From Elizabethkingia miricola (GTDB lineage Bacteria; Bacteroidota; Bacteroidia; Flavobacteriales; Weeksellaceae), in contig NZ_LSGQ01000005.1 in NCBI RefSeq assembly GCF_001675285.1, positions 62,001 to 126,000 on the forward strand: DNA of 64,000 nucleotides. Reading direction: 5' to 3'. Below are positions 9,056-16,527 of the stretch, piece after piece. A model generated the notes under the pieces. The model did not search any database. It had not been told where the DNA came from and saw nothing but the letters and a program-made list of their open reading frames with translations. Position 1 is the first letter of the stretch. Every line of letters begins with the position of its first letter. A program made the translations under genes and the position numbers.

Positions 9056-11284
9056 ATGAATTATAAAGAATATTTAGAGGACTTTGACGAGAATAGTAAA
9101 AAAATACTACTGTCTTCTTTAGATGAAATTATTCCTGTTCAAAAATTACAGCAAAGGGATTATGGAAATCTTCGGGATGTTATGGTTGACAAGGTGAGAC
9201 TTGGGGAAACGATCCGCGGCATGCAAAACGTAAGCCCGTTGGCAGAAATGAAGTTTTTCAATCAAACCGCAGACCAAATTTTCAGTAAGTATTTTCCAGA
9301 TGGGAATGATGAAAGGAAAGGGAATACCAATATAATAGAAGATATTGGCATTACCATAAAAAATGGATACAAATTCAGCTCGTATAACTATTACTTTGAC
9401 AATAATCATAACGGAATATATGGTGATCAGGGAGATACGATGGCTTTTCGTTTGCTGCTTTTCGTCTCGGATGATGGTAATAAAGTGAAAGAATGCTACG
9501 AAGTGGTAAAGCCTGCCGATGATGAAGTGATCCTGTTTTTGGAAAGTGATAAGGATACCTTTAGCCGGGATGCCCTCTATGGAAGAATGTCGGATAAGAT
9601 CCGGAAACAGTTTACCGATAAAAACGGAAACCTGAAAAGTAACCTGTTTGACAATGAGATTATGAAGAGCGTACGAATGCATGCCGACATCAACCAGGAG
9701 GTTATAGCAGAGCTGATGAAAAACGGGTATATTGAGGATGAAATCATTACCAAAGGTTTTTTCATATTTCTGAGATATGTAATGATGGGCGTTTCAGCAC
9801 CTGCAAAAGCATTAGGTTGGGTAATGAACAAAATTGGCGATGGGATAGATTTCTTAAAAATACCGGATAAGTTCTGGGATACAGAAAGCGAAGGTTATTA
9901 TTTCCAGAAAGATACGCTAATTGAGAATCTCAGCATTCCTACAAATAAGCTCAATACACTCAAGAACCTGTTTACAGACAAGAAAGGCTTTAACCTTGCC
10001 GATATAACGCCACAATTGGTGGATGATATTATCCTTAAACAAATAGGGATAATAGAAGCATTCATTGGGAATTATAACAGCTATGTGAAAACGAAGATAG
10101 AAGGTGTTTTCAAAGACATAGAAAATCCGCATACCCAGCAGCAAACCGGGGACCTTGCAGAAAGAATTGCATTTGTCTGTGGCCTTTGGAACGGATTGGT
10201 AGATTTTGTATCCTCTATTTTTAAATTCCTGAGCAGTTTACTGGAAGCGCCTTTTGATGTCAGTAAAGATTTCCAGTATACATTAGAGCTGGTCGATAAC
10301 TTTTTAGCATTACTAAACGATAAAAACTTATGGGAAAATATAGAAAACGCCGCTTCCGAAGCTGTGAAGAACATAATAGCCTATCTTAAAGAAAAAAATG
10401 CAGAGGATGTCAATTGGGTAAGGGTTTATTATATTACAGGATTTACCATATCCTTTATCGGCACCTTCTTTATTCCGATAGCCGATGTTGCGAAAATTTC
10501 AGAAGTGGGAAAAGTCGGTGAGATTTTAGTAAAAATAAATGAAGAGATTGGTAAAACTATTTCCCAATCTGCTAAATTTGTCAAGATTCAAACTGCTGAA
10601 GCTTACCAAAAAGCAGGTAAGGCTTTACAGGAGTTGCTGGAAATGTTTGCCAAGGGTGGCAGGAAACTACAGGATTTTGTAGAGAAACTTTGGAAAGAGA
10701 TTGCAGAATGGTTATTGAAGAATAAGGAATTATTAAAATCAGCATATGATATTGCTGTTTTAGAAGGGTGGAAATTGTTATCCAATTTTTTTAAAACAGA
10801 AAAAATAATTAATGCTACAAATGGCGTAGAAATCATTTGCTTTAGTTTTAACAAGGCTTTAGTTCCAATAGATAAGATACTGATGTATGCCCGTGGAAGA
10901 GTACGAGGCTATGAAAATCTATCTAAGCTAGAAAAAGATTTTGTCGAACTCAAAAAATTAAAACAAACTCAAAGAAAAGTATTTGATAGTAATCCTGAGA
11001 ATAATTTGAAATTAAAAAACATTCAGAAAGATATCGAAAATATTAACAAGTCGATAAATAATAAGAAAGGTCTTGAAAAAGCAGGATACTTTGATGATAT
11101 TAATGGAAATAAAAAAGTCTTTGACTATGTTTTGGCAATAGCAAATAAAAATGCATCAAATATAAAACAGGGAGAATGGCTTATAGTTCCAATGAGAGGG
11201 CCAAAGGGTAATGTCACCACAATGACTCAATGGCAAAAATTAAGTAATGGAAAGTTATACTTAAAAACAATTAAAATATTTTAA
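9056..11284 (+). CDS. Polymorphic toxin carrier with variable C-terminal tip, 742 aa
   Basis: The N-terminal ~510 residues form a conserved-looking delivery part, with an EF-hand-like NNHNGIYGDQGD segment (~116-127) and hydrophobic stretches near 230-250 and 460-480 (FTISFIGTFFIPIA). A helical linker (AEAYQKAGKALQELLEMFAK and on, residues ~513-557) is nearly identical to the start of an orphan tip at 14747-14881, which marks the hinge where tips are exchanged. The last ~180 residues are the putative toxin (Lys/Asn-rich helix, then an end with GEWLIVPMRGPKGN). I do not recognise its fold. The adjacent 148-aa gene one base after the stop is the expected immunity partner. Classification as a toxin rests on the architecture and the cassettes downstream, not on a recognised catalytic motif. 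Confidence 0.72.
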   Translation: MNYKEYLEDFDENSKKILLSSLDEIIPVQKLQQRDYGNLRDVMVDKVRLGETIRGMQNVSPLAEMKFFNQTADQIFSKYFPDGNDERKGNTNIIEDIGITIKNGYKFSSYNYYFDNNHNGIYGDQGDTMAFRLLLFVSDDGNKVKECYEVVKPADDEVILFLESDKDTFSRDALYGRMSDKIRKQFTDKNGNLKSNLFDNEIMKSVRMHADINQEVIAELMKNGYIEDEIITKGFFIFLRYVMMGVSAPAKALGWVMNKIGDGIDFLKIPDKFWDTESEGYYFQKDTLIENLSIPTNKLNTLKNLFTDKKGFNLADITPQLVDDIILKQIGIIEAFIGNYNSYVKTKIEGVFKDIENPHTQQQTGDLAERIAFVCGLWNGLVDFVSSIFKFLSSLLEAPFDVSKDFQYTLELVDNFLALLNDKNLWENIENAASEAVKNIIAYLKEKNAEDVNWVRVYYITGFTISFIGTFFIPIADVAKISEVGKVGEILVKINEEIGKTISQSAKFVKIQTAEAYQKAGKALQELLEMFAKGGRKLQDFVEKLWKEIAEWLLKNKELLKSAYDIAVLEGWKLLSNFFKTEKIINATNGVEIICFSFNKALVPIDKILMYARGRVRGYENLSKLEKDFVELKKLKQTQRKVFDSNPENNLKLKNIQKDIENINKSINNKKGLEKAGYFDDINGNKKVFDYVLAIANKNASNIKQGEWLIVPMRGPKGNVTTMTQWQKLSNGKLYLKTIKIF
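10592..10726 (+). repeat. 135-bp toxin linker repeat, copy 1 (inside the carrier gene)
   Basis: This segment matches 14747-14881 at about 130 of 135 positions and in the same reading frame. It encodes the helical linker just before the variable tip and is the natural crossover site for exchanging toxin tips. Confidence 0.92.
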
Positions 11285-11285
11285 T

Positions 11286-11732
11286 ATGGAAAATAAATAT
11301 AGTAAATATACTGATGACATTTTAATTCAAATGATGGAGAACGGTCTTGATTTAGATGAAAATATGTTTGAAGTCTTAACAGAATTGGGAATTAGAAAGC
11401 ATCCTAAAACAAAAGATTATTGTATAAGGTCATTATATCGTGATTTGGGATATGATGAATATTTTGTTTCCTCTGCTTTTTCAACACTTTATTCAATTGA
11501 TGAAAACGAAGCTATTCTTTTTGCTAAAAATAATTATGAAAAATTTCATGGAAATGCATTAAAAACACTATTGTCAGAATTGTGGATAGATTCAAAAATA
11601 TATAAAGAAAATCCAAAGAAAGTAGAGCTTGTCAAGTTGCTTAAACAATATTTAGTTACACTTCCAAAAGAGCAAATTATAGGTATTCAAGACGATTATA
11701 GTGAATTTATGAATGCGTATAAAAATATTTAA
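11286..11732 (+). CDS. Probable immunity protein for the 742-aa toxin
   Basis: A 148-aa soluble, acidic, mostly helical protein starting one base after the toxin stop codon, the classic toxin-immunity arrangement. Helix pairs such as TDDILIQMMENG and LVKLLKQYLVTLP suggest a HEAT-like or all-alpha immunity fold. There is no signal peptide, so it would protect against a toxin acting in the cytoplasm. A terminator follows at once. I cannot assign it to a named Imm family. The gene is markedly AT-rich, as are the other tips and immunity genes here. Confidence 0.65.
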   Translation: MENKYSKYTDDILIQMMENGLDLDENMFEVLTELGIRKHPKTKDYCIRSLYRDLGYDEYFVSSAFSTLYSIDENEAILFAKNNYEKFHGNALKTLLSELWIDSKIYKENPKKVELVKLLKQYLVTLPKEQIIGIQDDYSEFMNAYKNI

Positions 11733-11737
11733 ATCTA

Positions 11738-11763
11738 AAGCAGTCAAAGAGACTGCTTTTTTA
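11738..11763 (+). terminator. Terminator after the first immunity gene
   Basis: A stem AAGCAGTC/GACTGCTT with a 5-base loop is followed by TTTTTATT, starting 6 bp after the stop codon. The YwqK-like gene downstream ends with a closely similar hairpin (15819-15850), so the cassette ends share sequence. Confidence 0.88.
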
Positions 11764-11860
11764 TTATCTACAAATCAAAAACACTAGGTCTTCGGGTAAT
11801 AAACATATCTTTTATCCACAAAGTAAATGCAAGACCTAAATAGATAAGGAAGAATACACC
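11764..11860 (+). repeat. 97-bp copy of the 3' end of pspC
   Basis: This segment matches 17869-17965 at about 94 of 97 bases. The original contains the last ~30 codons and the stop of the minus-strand pspC gene that borders the island. Here it has no gene attached. It begins right at the end of a terminator and stops where the next tip cassette starts, so it is a scar of cassette insertion next to pspC. Confidence 0.93.
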
Positions 11861-11882
11861 CGATAGCGCGGATTTGTAATCC

Positions 11883-12950
11883 GTGCTTTATATATATCTG
11901 ATGCTGTCGGATCTGGAAGGTCTGGAAGGAATATTAGACAAAATGAAAGAATACTTTGGAAATATTTCCCGTTATACTGTAGCTTTTTATGTGGGAGTAG
12001 TTGTCTTTGAAGTATTGATTAATATTCTTCTTCTCGTCTTCACAGAAGGGTCGGGAAATGTAGTAAAGGGAGCGACCTATATACAAAAAATAGGAAGCAT
12101 GCTTAAAATTTTGGCAAGAGAAACTGTATCTGTGGTTACAATGGGAGTAACAGATTTACTGGCCTTTCTTACCAAATTTATTATTAGATTTGGAAAAGCA
12201 TGCGCTAAAGGATTTAGGGGATTTTTGAAGTGGATAGAAGAACTCCTTACAGGGACCAAAAATGGAGCTAAAGTTGATGATTTAATAGGGGAAGTGTTTG
12301 AAATTGAAGGAGTTGTTGTTAAAGTAAAGAAAATAAATGCTTATTCTATTAGTGAATTAATAAAAATTCTTGAAAAATCGAATATACATAAATTTTATAA
12401 TTATTCGGATTTTAGACTAATAACAGGAAAAGGACAAAGACTAGATATGACCTTACAGGATTTAGCAGGTTTCATAAAAACAGGAAATATTAAAGAAATA
12501 AGAACTGGGGAACTTCTAAATCAAATGGACAATTATATAAAAATTGTCCTTAAAAGAGGTTACCCTTTTGGTTTTAAAAGTTTGAAAGATTTTGAGAAAT
12601 TTTATGAAGAAATTAGAAAAATAGTAATTTCAAAATTAGAAATTGAAAATTTTGAAATAATTATTCAGGGATCTTTAGTAAGAAAAATAAATCCAAAGGA
12701 TATAGATGTGGGAATTTTAGTATCAGAAGATGTTTTTAATAAATTGATTAAAAGAGCATTTGGTAATCCATTGGAGGGAACTGCTAAGCATAGAGGAATG
12801 TTACATGCTTTAGAAGTTGGAAAAATAACGTCAAGTTATGCAAAGCTAAGTAAAGATAGAAGATTACTTGAAAAGATTTTTGGTGAAATAGATCTTTCTG
12901 TAATCTTAGAAAAAGGGATTTTTGACATAAAACCAAATTTAAAAAAATAA
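11883..12950 (+). pseudogene. Orphan toxin tip with nucleotidyltransferase-like domain
   Basis: The open frame lacks any delivery part and a clear native start (GTG at 11883 and ATG at 11901 are possible). Residues ~20-125 form a hydrophobic/helical linker (YTVAFYVGVVVFEVLINILL, then CAKGFRGFLKWIEELLTG) that differs from the linker of the intact carrier. The C-terminal part shows nucleotidyltransferase motifs: G263-S264 in IIQGSLVRK, D273 and D275 in PKDIDVGI, and a late acidic pair E335/D337 in GEIDLSVIL. The family transfers nucleotides to protein or RNA; a toxin of this kind would inactivate its target by nucleotidylation. It looks like a displaced tip kept with its immunity gene and usable again after recombination. 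The toxin role is inferred. Confidence 0.6.
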
Positions 12951-12954
12951 AAAT

Positions 12955-13284
12955 ATGAAAGATTGTTTAATTTATACAAATATAGAAGAAAATTCAAAAT
13001 TATTTTCCCATGAAATACAAGATATAGTTAGTGAAAATGGGGAAACATTTTTGGAAAAAAACAGCGACTTTGATTTAAAAAAATCTAAAAATTTCCCTGA
13101 TGGTTTCTTATATTTTAGAAGTATTTTGGAAATAAGTATTAAAGACGATTCAGATGAAATACTTATTATTAATAGTATTTTAAATCTTTTATGGAACAAT
13201 AATATTTCAGCAATAGCATCTTGTGACTTTGAAGATAAACTAATACATAAAGGAGGATATAAAAATCAATCTATCCCCTTTTAA
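12955..13284 (+). CDS. Probable immunity protein of the nucleotidyltransferase-like tip
   Basis: A 109-aa, very AT-rich gene starting 4 bp after the orphan tip. The protein is soluble and acidic, with beta strands such as GFLYFRSILEISI and DEILIINSILNLLW and a CDFEDKL segment near the end. That pattern fits small alpha/beta immunity proteins. The tight spacing and the terminator directly after it support a tip-immunity pair. I recognise no named family. Confidence 0.6.
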   Translation: MKDCLIYTNIEENSKLFSHEIQDIVSENGETFLEKNSDFDLKKSKNFPDGFLYFRSILEISIKDDSDEILIINSILNLLWNNNISAIASCDFEDKLIHKGGYKNQSIPF

Positions 13285-13304
13285 TTATAAAATACAGTTA
13301 TAAT

Positions 13305-13338
13305 ACCACTTTTGAAGAATAGTAAAAAGTGGTTTTTC
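13305..13338 (+). terminator. Terminator after the second immunity gene
   Basis: A stem ACCACTTTT/AAAAGTGGT is followed by TTTTCTTT, 20 bp after the stop codon. The hairpin at 14151-14186 has the same stem, showing shared cassette ends. Confidence 0.85.
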
Positions 13339-13563
13339 TTTATTTAATCCATTAATTTTACCAAAGATGTGTTGGCAAAAGCCGTTGAGTTTTTTTCATT
13401 ACTTACCCAATAACGTGGATTTGTAATCCGTGTTTTTTCATACCGTAAAATTATTATTTTAGCTCTGCCTGAAACTACTCGGGATTGGATAGAACGCTAG
13501 ACATTGAAATTGTTTTATTGGATAATAGGATGAAGTCACAAATTAAAAATCCGTAAAATGGAG
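13331..13563 (+). repeat. ~230-bp inter-cassette repeat, copy 1
   Basis: This stretch fills most of the gap 13285-13587 and matches 17015-17244 at roughly 80%. Both start in the T-run of a terminator, share a block centred on CATTACTTACCCAATA, a palindromic GGATTTGTAATCC-type hairpin, a block with CATACCGTAAAATTATTATT, and end with a second AAATCCGTAA element. Both lie directly upstream of a small exported-protein gene, so they may carry its promoter. Confidence 0.8.
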
Positions 13564-13587
13564 AGATTGAACAATATAATATAAGTA

Positions 13588-14016
13588 ATGAAAAGAATTA
13601 TCATTAGTTTAATAGTGTTTATGAGTATTGGCTGCTCGGAGTACAAAGAAAAAAAAGATACTCAGAGCACTATTGCAGATAACCAAAGTAAGAATATACA
13701 GAATGACGTTTCATGTCAAGTGAAAATTATTAGTGAAGGTCTCATTGAGATTATACTCGTAAACATATCGCAAAAAGAGACTTCTTTTAAATTTCCTGCT
13801 CTTTTTTTGCAAACTGGAAACGATGCTTCAGATACTAAAGATCAATTTGTTGACGAGTTTGTAATTAGTTGCAATAAAATAAAAGGTGCATCTATTAATG
13901 GAAATAAAATTATGATGGATAAAAACTGTACAGTATTTTTAAAAGAAAAGGAACAGTTAGAATGTTATTATAAAAATTCCGGTGCAAAAACGTGGGAAAT
14001 ATTATTTAACTCTTGA
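13588..14016 (+). CDS. Small lipoprotein in toxin island, possible immunity protein
   Basis: A 142-aa protein with a lipoprotein signal (MSIGC, Cys16), a Ser/Asn/Gln-rich spacer and a beta-rich domain (VKIISEGLIEIILVNIS) with later Cys residues. It follows inter-cassette repeat copy 1, where the promoter probably lies. A membrane-anchored immunity protein or a bystander of a lost cassette are both possible. I recognise no family. Confidence 0.55.
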   Translation: MKRIIISLIVFMSIGCSEYKEKKDTQSTIADNQSKNIQNDVSCQVKIISEGLIEIILVNISQKETSFKFPALFLQTGNDASDTKDQFVDEFVISCNKIKGASINGNKIMMDKNCTVFLKEKEQLECYYKNSGAKTWEILFNS

Positions 14017-14135
14017 AAATAGTCCAAAGATTGAAAATAGAATATTTTACAGGTCAAATCCTTGTAGAAAAAGAGTTTGAAACAATTGAAGAACTCTTAA
14101 AATTTGTAAGGCAAGTTTTCCCGATAGAGGATTAA
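14013..14135 (+). CDS. Possible 40-aa protein or gene remnant
   Basis: A frame starting with TTG at 14013 overlaps the stop of the lipoprotein gene. It encodes a compact beta-alpha sequence (IEYFTGQILVEKEF, then ETIEELLKFVRQVF) that reads like real protein. A terminator follows 15 bp later. It may be the tail of a deleted immunity or toxin gene rather than a functional one. Confidence 0.32.
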   Translation: MKIVQRLKIEYFTGQILVEKEFETIEELLKFVRQVFPIED

Positions 14136-14150
14136 TCCAATATTTCTAAT

Positions 14151-14186
14151 AAAACCACTTTTATGTTCTTAAAAGTGGTTTTCCTT
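14151..14186 (+). terminator. Terminator between remnant cassettes
   Basis: A stem AACCACTTTT/AAAAGTGGTT with a small loop and a T-rich tail, nearly the same stem as the hairpin at 13305-13338. Confidence 0.8.
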
Positions 14187-14189
14187 TTG

Positions 14190-14418
14190 GAAGGGCTTGA
14201 GCAAAGGATTTAAAGGTTTTATCAAATGGATAAAAGATCTTCTTACAGAGGTTAAAATGGTTCTAAAGCTGATTGAGGACGCTTCACTTTTACCATATGA
14301 AGCGGAGGTTTTGTTTAAATCGAATGTTACTTTTGTAGTGGAAAGTGTAAATAAGGGAGTAAGACATCTTTTGGATAAAAATAGAAGAGTAACAGAAATA
14401 ATAATAAAAGAAAAATAA
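14190..14418 (+). pseudogene. Truncated toxin-tip fragment
   Basis: The frame has no start of its own (TTG at 14197 is the first near-start). It begins with SKGFKGFIKWIKDLL, clearly related to AKGFRGFLKWIEELL in the linker of the orphan tip at 11883-12950. About 50 more residues of unrecognised, Val/Lys-rich sequence follow. It is a displaced, short C-terminal tip or its relic, and the 85-aa gene 3 bp downstream is the likely former immunity partner. Confidence 0.55.
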
Positions 14419-14420
14419 TA

Positions 14421-14678
14421 ATGACTAAGAAAGAAGAATTGCAAAAATTGCAAAAAAGAATGGCAGAAGTAAAGCCAATTGTATCCAAAAGTTTTTCAAC
14501 AGATAAAGAATTGGACGATTACAAGAAAAAAAATCAAAAGATTTTTAATGAATATTATGAATTATTTGAACAAATCCCACGGTTAGAATATGAATTAAAG
14601 ACTCCGGAAGAAAAAAAGGAGTATGATGAATATTTAAGAAAACTAAAATTAAAATCAGAGGGCAAACCTTTAATCTAA
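14421..14678 (+). CDS. Small helical protein, likely immunity protein of the truncated tip
   Basis: An 85-aa, highly charged, probably all-alpha protein (KKEELQKLQKRMAEVK, then LKTPEEKKEYDEYLRKLK). It starts 3 bp after the tip fragment and is followed by a terminator. There is no signal peptide or cysteine. The position gives the immunity call; the family is not recognised. Confidence 0.5.
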   Translation: MTKKEELQKLQKRMAEVKPIVSKSFSTDKELDDYKKKNQKIFNEYYELFEQIPRLEYELKTPEEKKEYDEYLRKLKLKSEGKPLI

Positions 14679-14687
14679 AAATAACGA

Positions 14688-14715
14688 GGCCACAGAAATG
14701 TGGTCTTTTTTGTTT
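14688..14715 (+). terminator. Terminator after the 85-aa gene
   Basis: A short stem GGCCACA/TGTGGTC with a 4-base loop is followed by TTTTTTG, 10 bp after the stop codon. Confidence 0.78.
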
Positions 14716-14737
14716 CTCAAAAGGTTGTCTTCATTAA

Positions 14738-15493
14738 GGATTAAAAACTGCTGAAGCTTACCAAAAAGCCGGCAAGGCTTTACAGGAATTGCTGGAAATG
14801 TTTGCCAAGGGTGGCAAGAAACTACAGGATTTTGTAGAGAAACTCTGGAAAGAGATTGCAGAATGGTTATTGAAGAATAAGTATAAGGAGCTAGAAAAAT
14901 ATGGTAGAGCGCTTTTAGAAAGAACTGCAAAAACCTATGCGAAAAAATATCCTGATGGAAAACTTTATAAAATTCTGCAAGCAAAAGAAGCTTATAAACT
15001 GTATGGAAACCTTGGCAAAAAACTGGTACAGGAAGTAGATATTGCTTTTGAAAATATCGTAAAATTAAAAGGCTATAAACAGCAAAAGATGGTAAGTGGT
15101 ATGCTTTATAAAGGAGATAAAACTCAAAAAGTATTTACTGCGGTCAATTTTACAAAAAATGAAATAAAATCAGGAAAATTAACTGAGTTTATTGAAAGTA
15201 TGCATCCTGTTTTAAAGAAAAGGTATGAATTGCATTTGAATGAAATAACAAAAGGATTAAAGGCAACTTCTGAAATGATAGAAAGAGCGGGTATAGCTGC
15301 TTCGCATGGTGAAATAAGAGCAGTGAATGAGTTATTGTATTATTTGGAAAATACTGGTTTGAAAGTAACGGATGATATTTTCAAGGATATAATGGGATAT
15401 AACCGATATTTAGTAAAAGAAGGTTCACAGCCACCTTGTGTACATTGTTTTTATTTGACAGATGGTGTGCAATATTTAAAACTATTAAAATAA
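14738..15493 (+). pseudogene. Orphan YwqJ-type deaminase toxin tip
   Basis: The frame opens right after a stop at 14735 and starts inside the linker (14747-14881 repeats 10592-10726 of the intact carrier), so it is a tip without its delivery part. The C-terminal domain has the zinc-dependent nucleic-acid deaminase signature: HGE in AASHGEIRAVNELLYYL (bases 15305-15313) and PPCVHC (Cys codons 15437-15439 and 15446-15448), then FYLTDGVQYL. This matches the YwqJ-like branch of the cytidine-deaminase superfamily. The gene after it is YwqK-like and the next encodes endonuclease V, the same order as ywqJ-ywqK-ywqL in Bacillus subtilis. It is silent unless fused to the carrier by recombination at the linker. 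Whether it deaminates C or A, and DNA or RNA, cannot be read from the sequence. Confidence 0.75.
14747..14881 (+). repeat. 135-bp toxin linker repeat, copy 2 (start of the deaminase tip)
   Basis: Direct copy of 10592-10726 with about five base changes, in the same frame. Recombination between the copies would delete 11-14 kb and fuse the deaminase tip to the carrier. Confidence 0.92.
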
Positions 15494-15498
15494 AAAAT

Positions 15499-15813
15499 AT
15501 GAAAACATTAAGAGTGAAAGAAGAAGAGTTGGAATTTATCGACATAGACGGAGGAGGGACTCCAATTTATCATTATCAAGGGAAACCATTCACGGGAATG
15601 TTGTTAGAATATTACGATAATATTCTTTACAGAGAAATTGAATATATTAATGGTTACGAAGATGGTGTAGAAAGAGTCTTTTATGAAAATGGTAAAGTAA
15701 AAAATGAGTTTCAGTCAAAAGACAATAAACTTAATGGTATTTGTAAGGATTGGGATGAAGAAGGCAATCTTATCTCTACAACAGAATGGAAAGATGGAGT
15801 AAAAATCAAATAA
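15499..15813 (+). CDS. YwqK-like MORN-repeat immunity protein
   Basis: 104 aa from the ATG at 15499, 5 bp after the deaminase tip. An earlier in-frame start at 15436 would lie inside the tip and is unlikely. The sequence is built of MORN-type units: YHYQGKPFTGMLLEYYDN, YINGYEDGVERVFYENGKVK, KLNGICKDWDEEGNL. This is the YwqK antitoxin pattern, and YwqK is the known partner of YwqJ deaminase toxins. It is cytoplasmic, with no signal peptide. A terminator follows, so tip and immunity gene form a closed cassette. Confidence 0.82.
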   Translation: MKTLRVKEEELEFIDIDGGGTPIYHYQGKPFTGMLLEYYDNILYREIEYINGYEDGVERVFYENGKVKNEFQSKDNKLNGICKDWDEEGNLISTTEWKDGVKIK

Positions 15814-15818
15814 TTATT

Positions 15819-15850
15819 AAGCAGTCAGAGATGGCTGCTTTTTTCTTTTA
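15819..15850 (+). terminator. Terminator after the YwqK-like gene
   Basis: A stem AAGCAGTC/GGCTGCTT with a short loop and a T6 tail. It closely resembles the terminator at 11738-11763. Confidence 0.85.
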
Positions 15851-15960
15851 TTTTTGTCATACTACAAAATTCAACATCTTACTAAGAGAATAAAAATATG
15901 CCGGAACGTCTGGATACTTACACGAAAAAGATGAAAAAAACTAAAGAAGTGGAGATAATT

Positions 15961-16479
15961 ATGAATTTATTAAAAGAAAAAATATTAGCTATAGATGTTC
16001 ATTATAAAGAGAACTATGCTAAAACTGTTGGTGTATTATTTCGTTGGGATAGTGAATCCCCAATAGACATAAAATCGGTTAATATACCTGAAGTTGAAGA
16101 ATATATTCCAGGACAGTTCTACAAAAGGGAATTGCCCTGTATTTTAAAATTATTAGAACAGATAGACGTAAAAACGTTAGATATAATAATAGTTGATGGC
16201 CATGTATATATAAATAATGAGCGGGAATTTGGTTTGGGCGGACATTTATATGAATCACTAAGAGAGACAATTCCTATAATAGGTGTTGCAAAAAAATCAT
16301 TTTATAATACAGAAGAAGTTACACTACCTCTATATAGAGGAAAAAGTAAGAATCCTTTATTCATATCTTCTATTGGAATTAATACAGCTATTGCGATGAA
16401 AAAAGTAGAACAGATGAAAGGAAAATATAGAATACCAGATATTTTGAAAATCTTGGATACAAAAACGAAAGAGAACTAA
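15961..16479 (+). CDS. nfi: Endonuclease V (deoxyinosine 3' endonuclease)
   Basis: Residues from this start show the endonuclease V core: AIDVHY (D12), YIPGQFYKRELP (E57), IIIVDGH (D79), GLGGHL, PIIGVAKKSF and KGKYRIPDI. D12, E57 and D79 match the metal-binding carboxylates. The enzyme nicks DNA (and in some species RNA) one base 3' of inosine. The protein is 172 aa, shorter than E. coli Nfi (223 aa) at both ends. In-frame ATGs at 15898 and 15931 would add up to 21 residues; I prefer 15961 because GGAG precedes it and the family core starts at once. Its place after a YwqJ-type deaminase and YwqK repeats the B. subtilis order and suggests repair of deaminated bases. Confidence 0.85.
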   Translation: MNLLKEKILAIDVHYKENYAKTVGVLFRWDSESPIDIKSVNIPEVEEYIPGQFYKRELPCILKLLEQIDVKTLDIIIVDGHVYINNEREFGLGGHLYESLRETIPIIGVAKKSFYNTEEVTLPLYRGKSKNPLFISSIGINTAIAMKKVEQMKGKYRIPDILKILDTKTKEN

Positions 16480-16527
16480 TTATGAAAAATAATGCAGCAA
16501 TTAAAAATGAAATAAACTTTAAAAATT

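Noticed and set aside
11883-12950. RelA/SpoT-type (p)ppGpp synthetase toxin
   Set aside because: The GS...DxD arrangement fits classical nucleotidyltransferases; the RelA/SpoT substrate motifs are not visible.
15436-15498. Longer start for the YwqK-like protein
   Set aside because: The extra 21 residues overlap the end of the deaminase tip and have no resemblance to MORN proteins; the ATG at 15499 gives a normal YwqK start.
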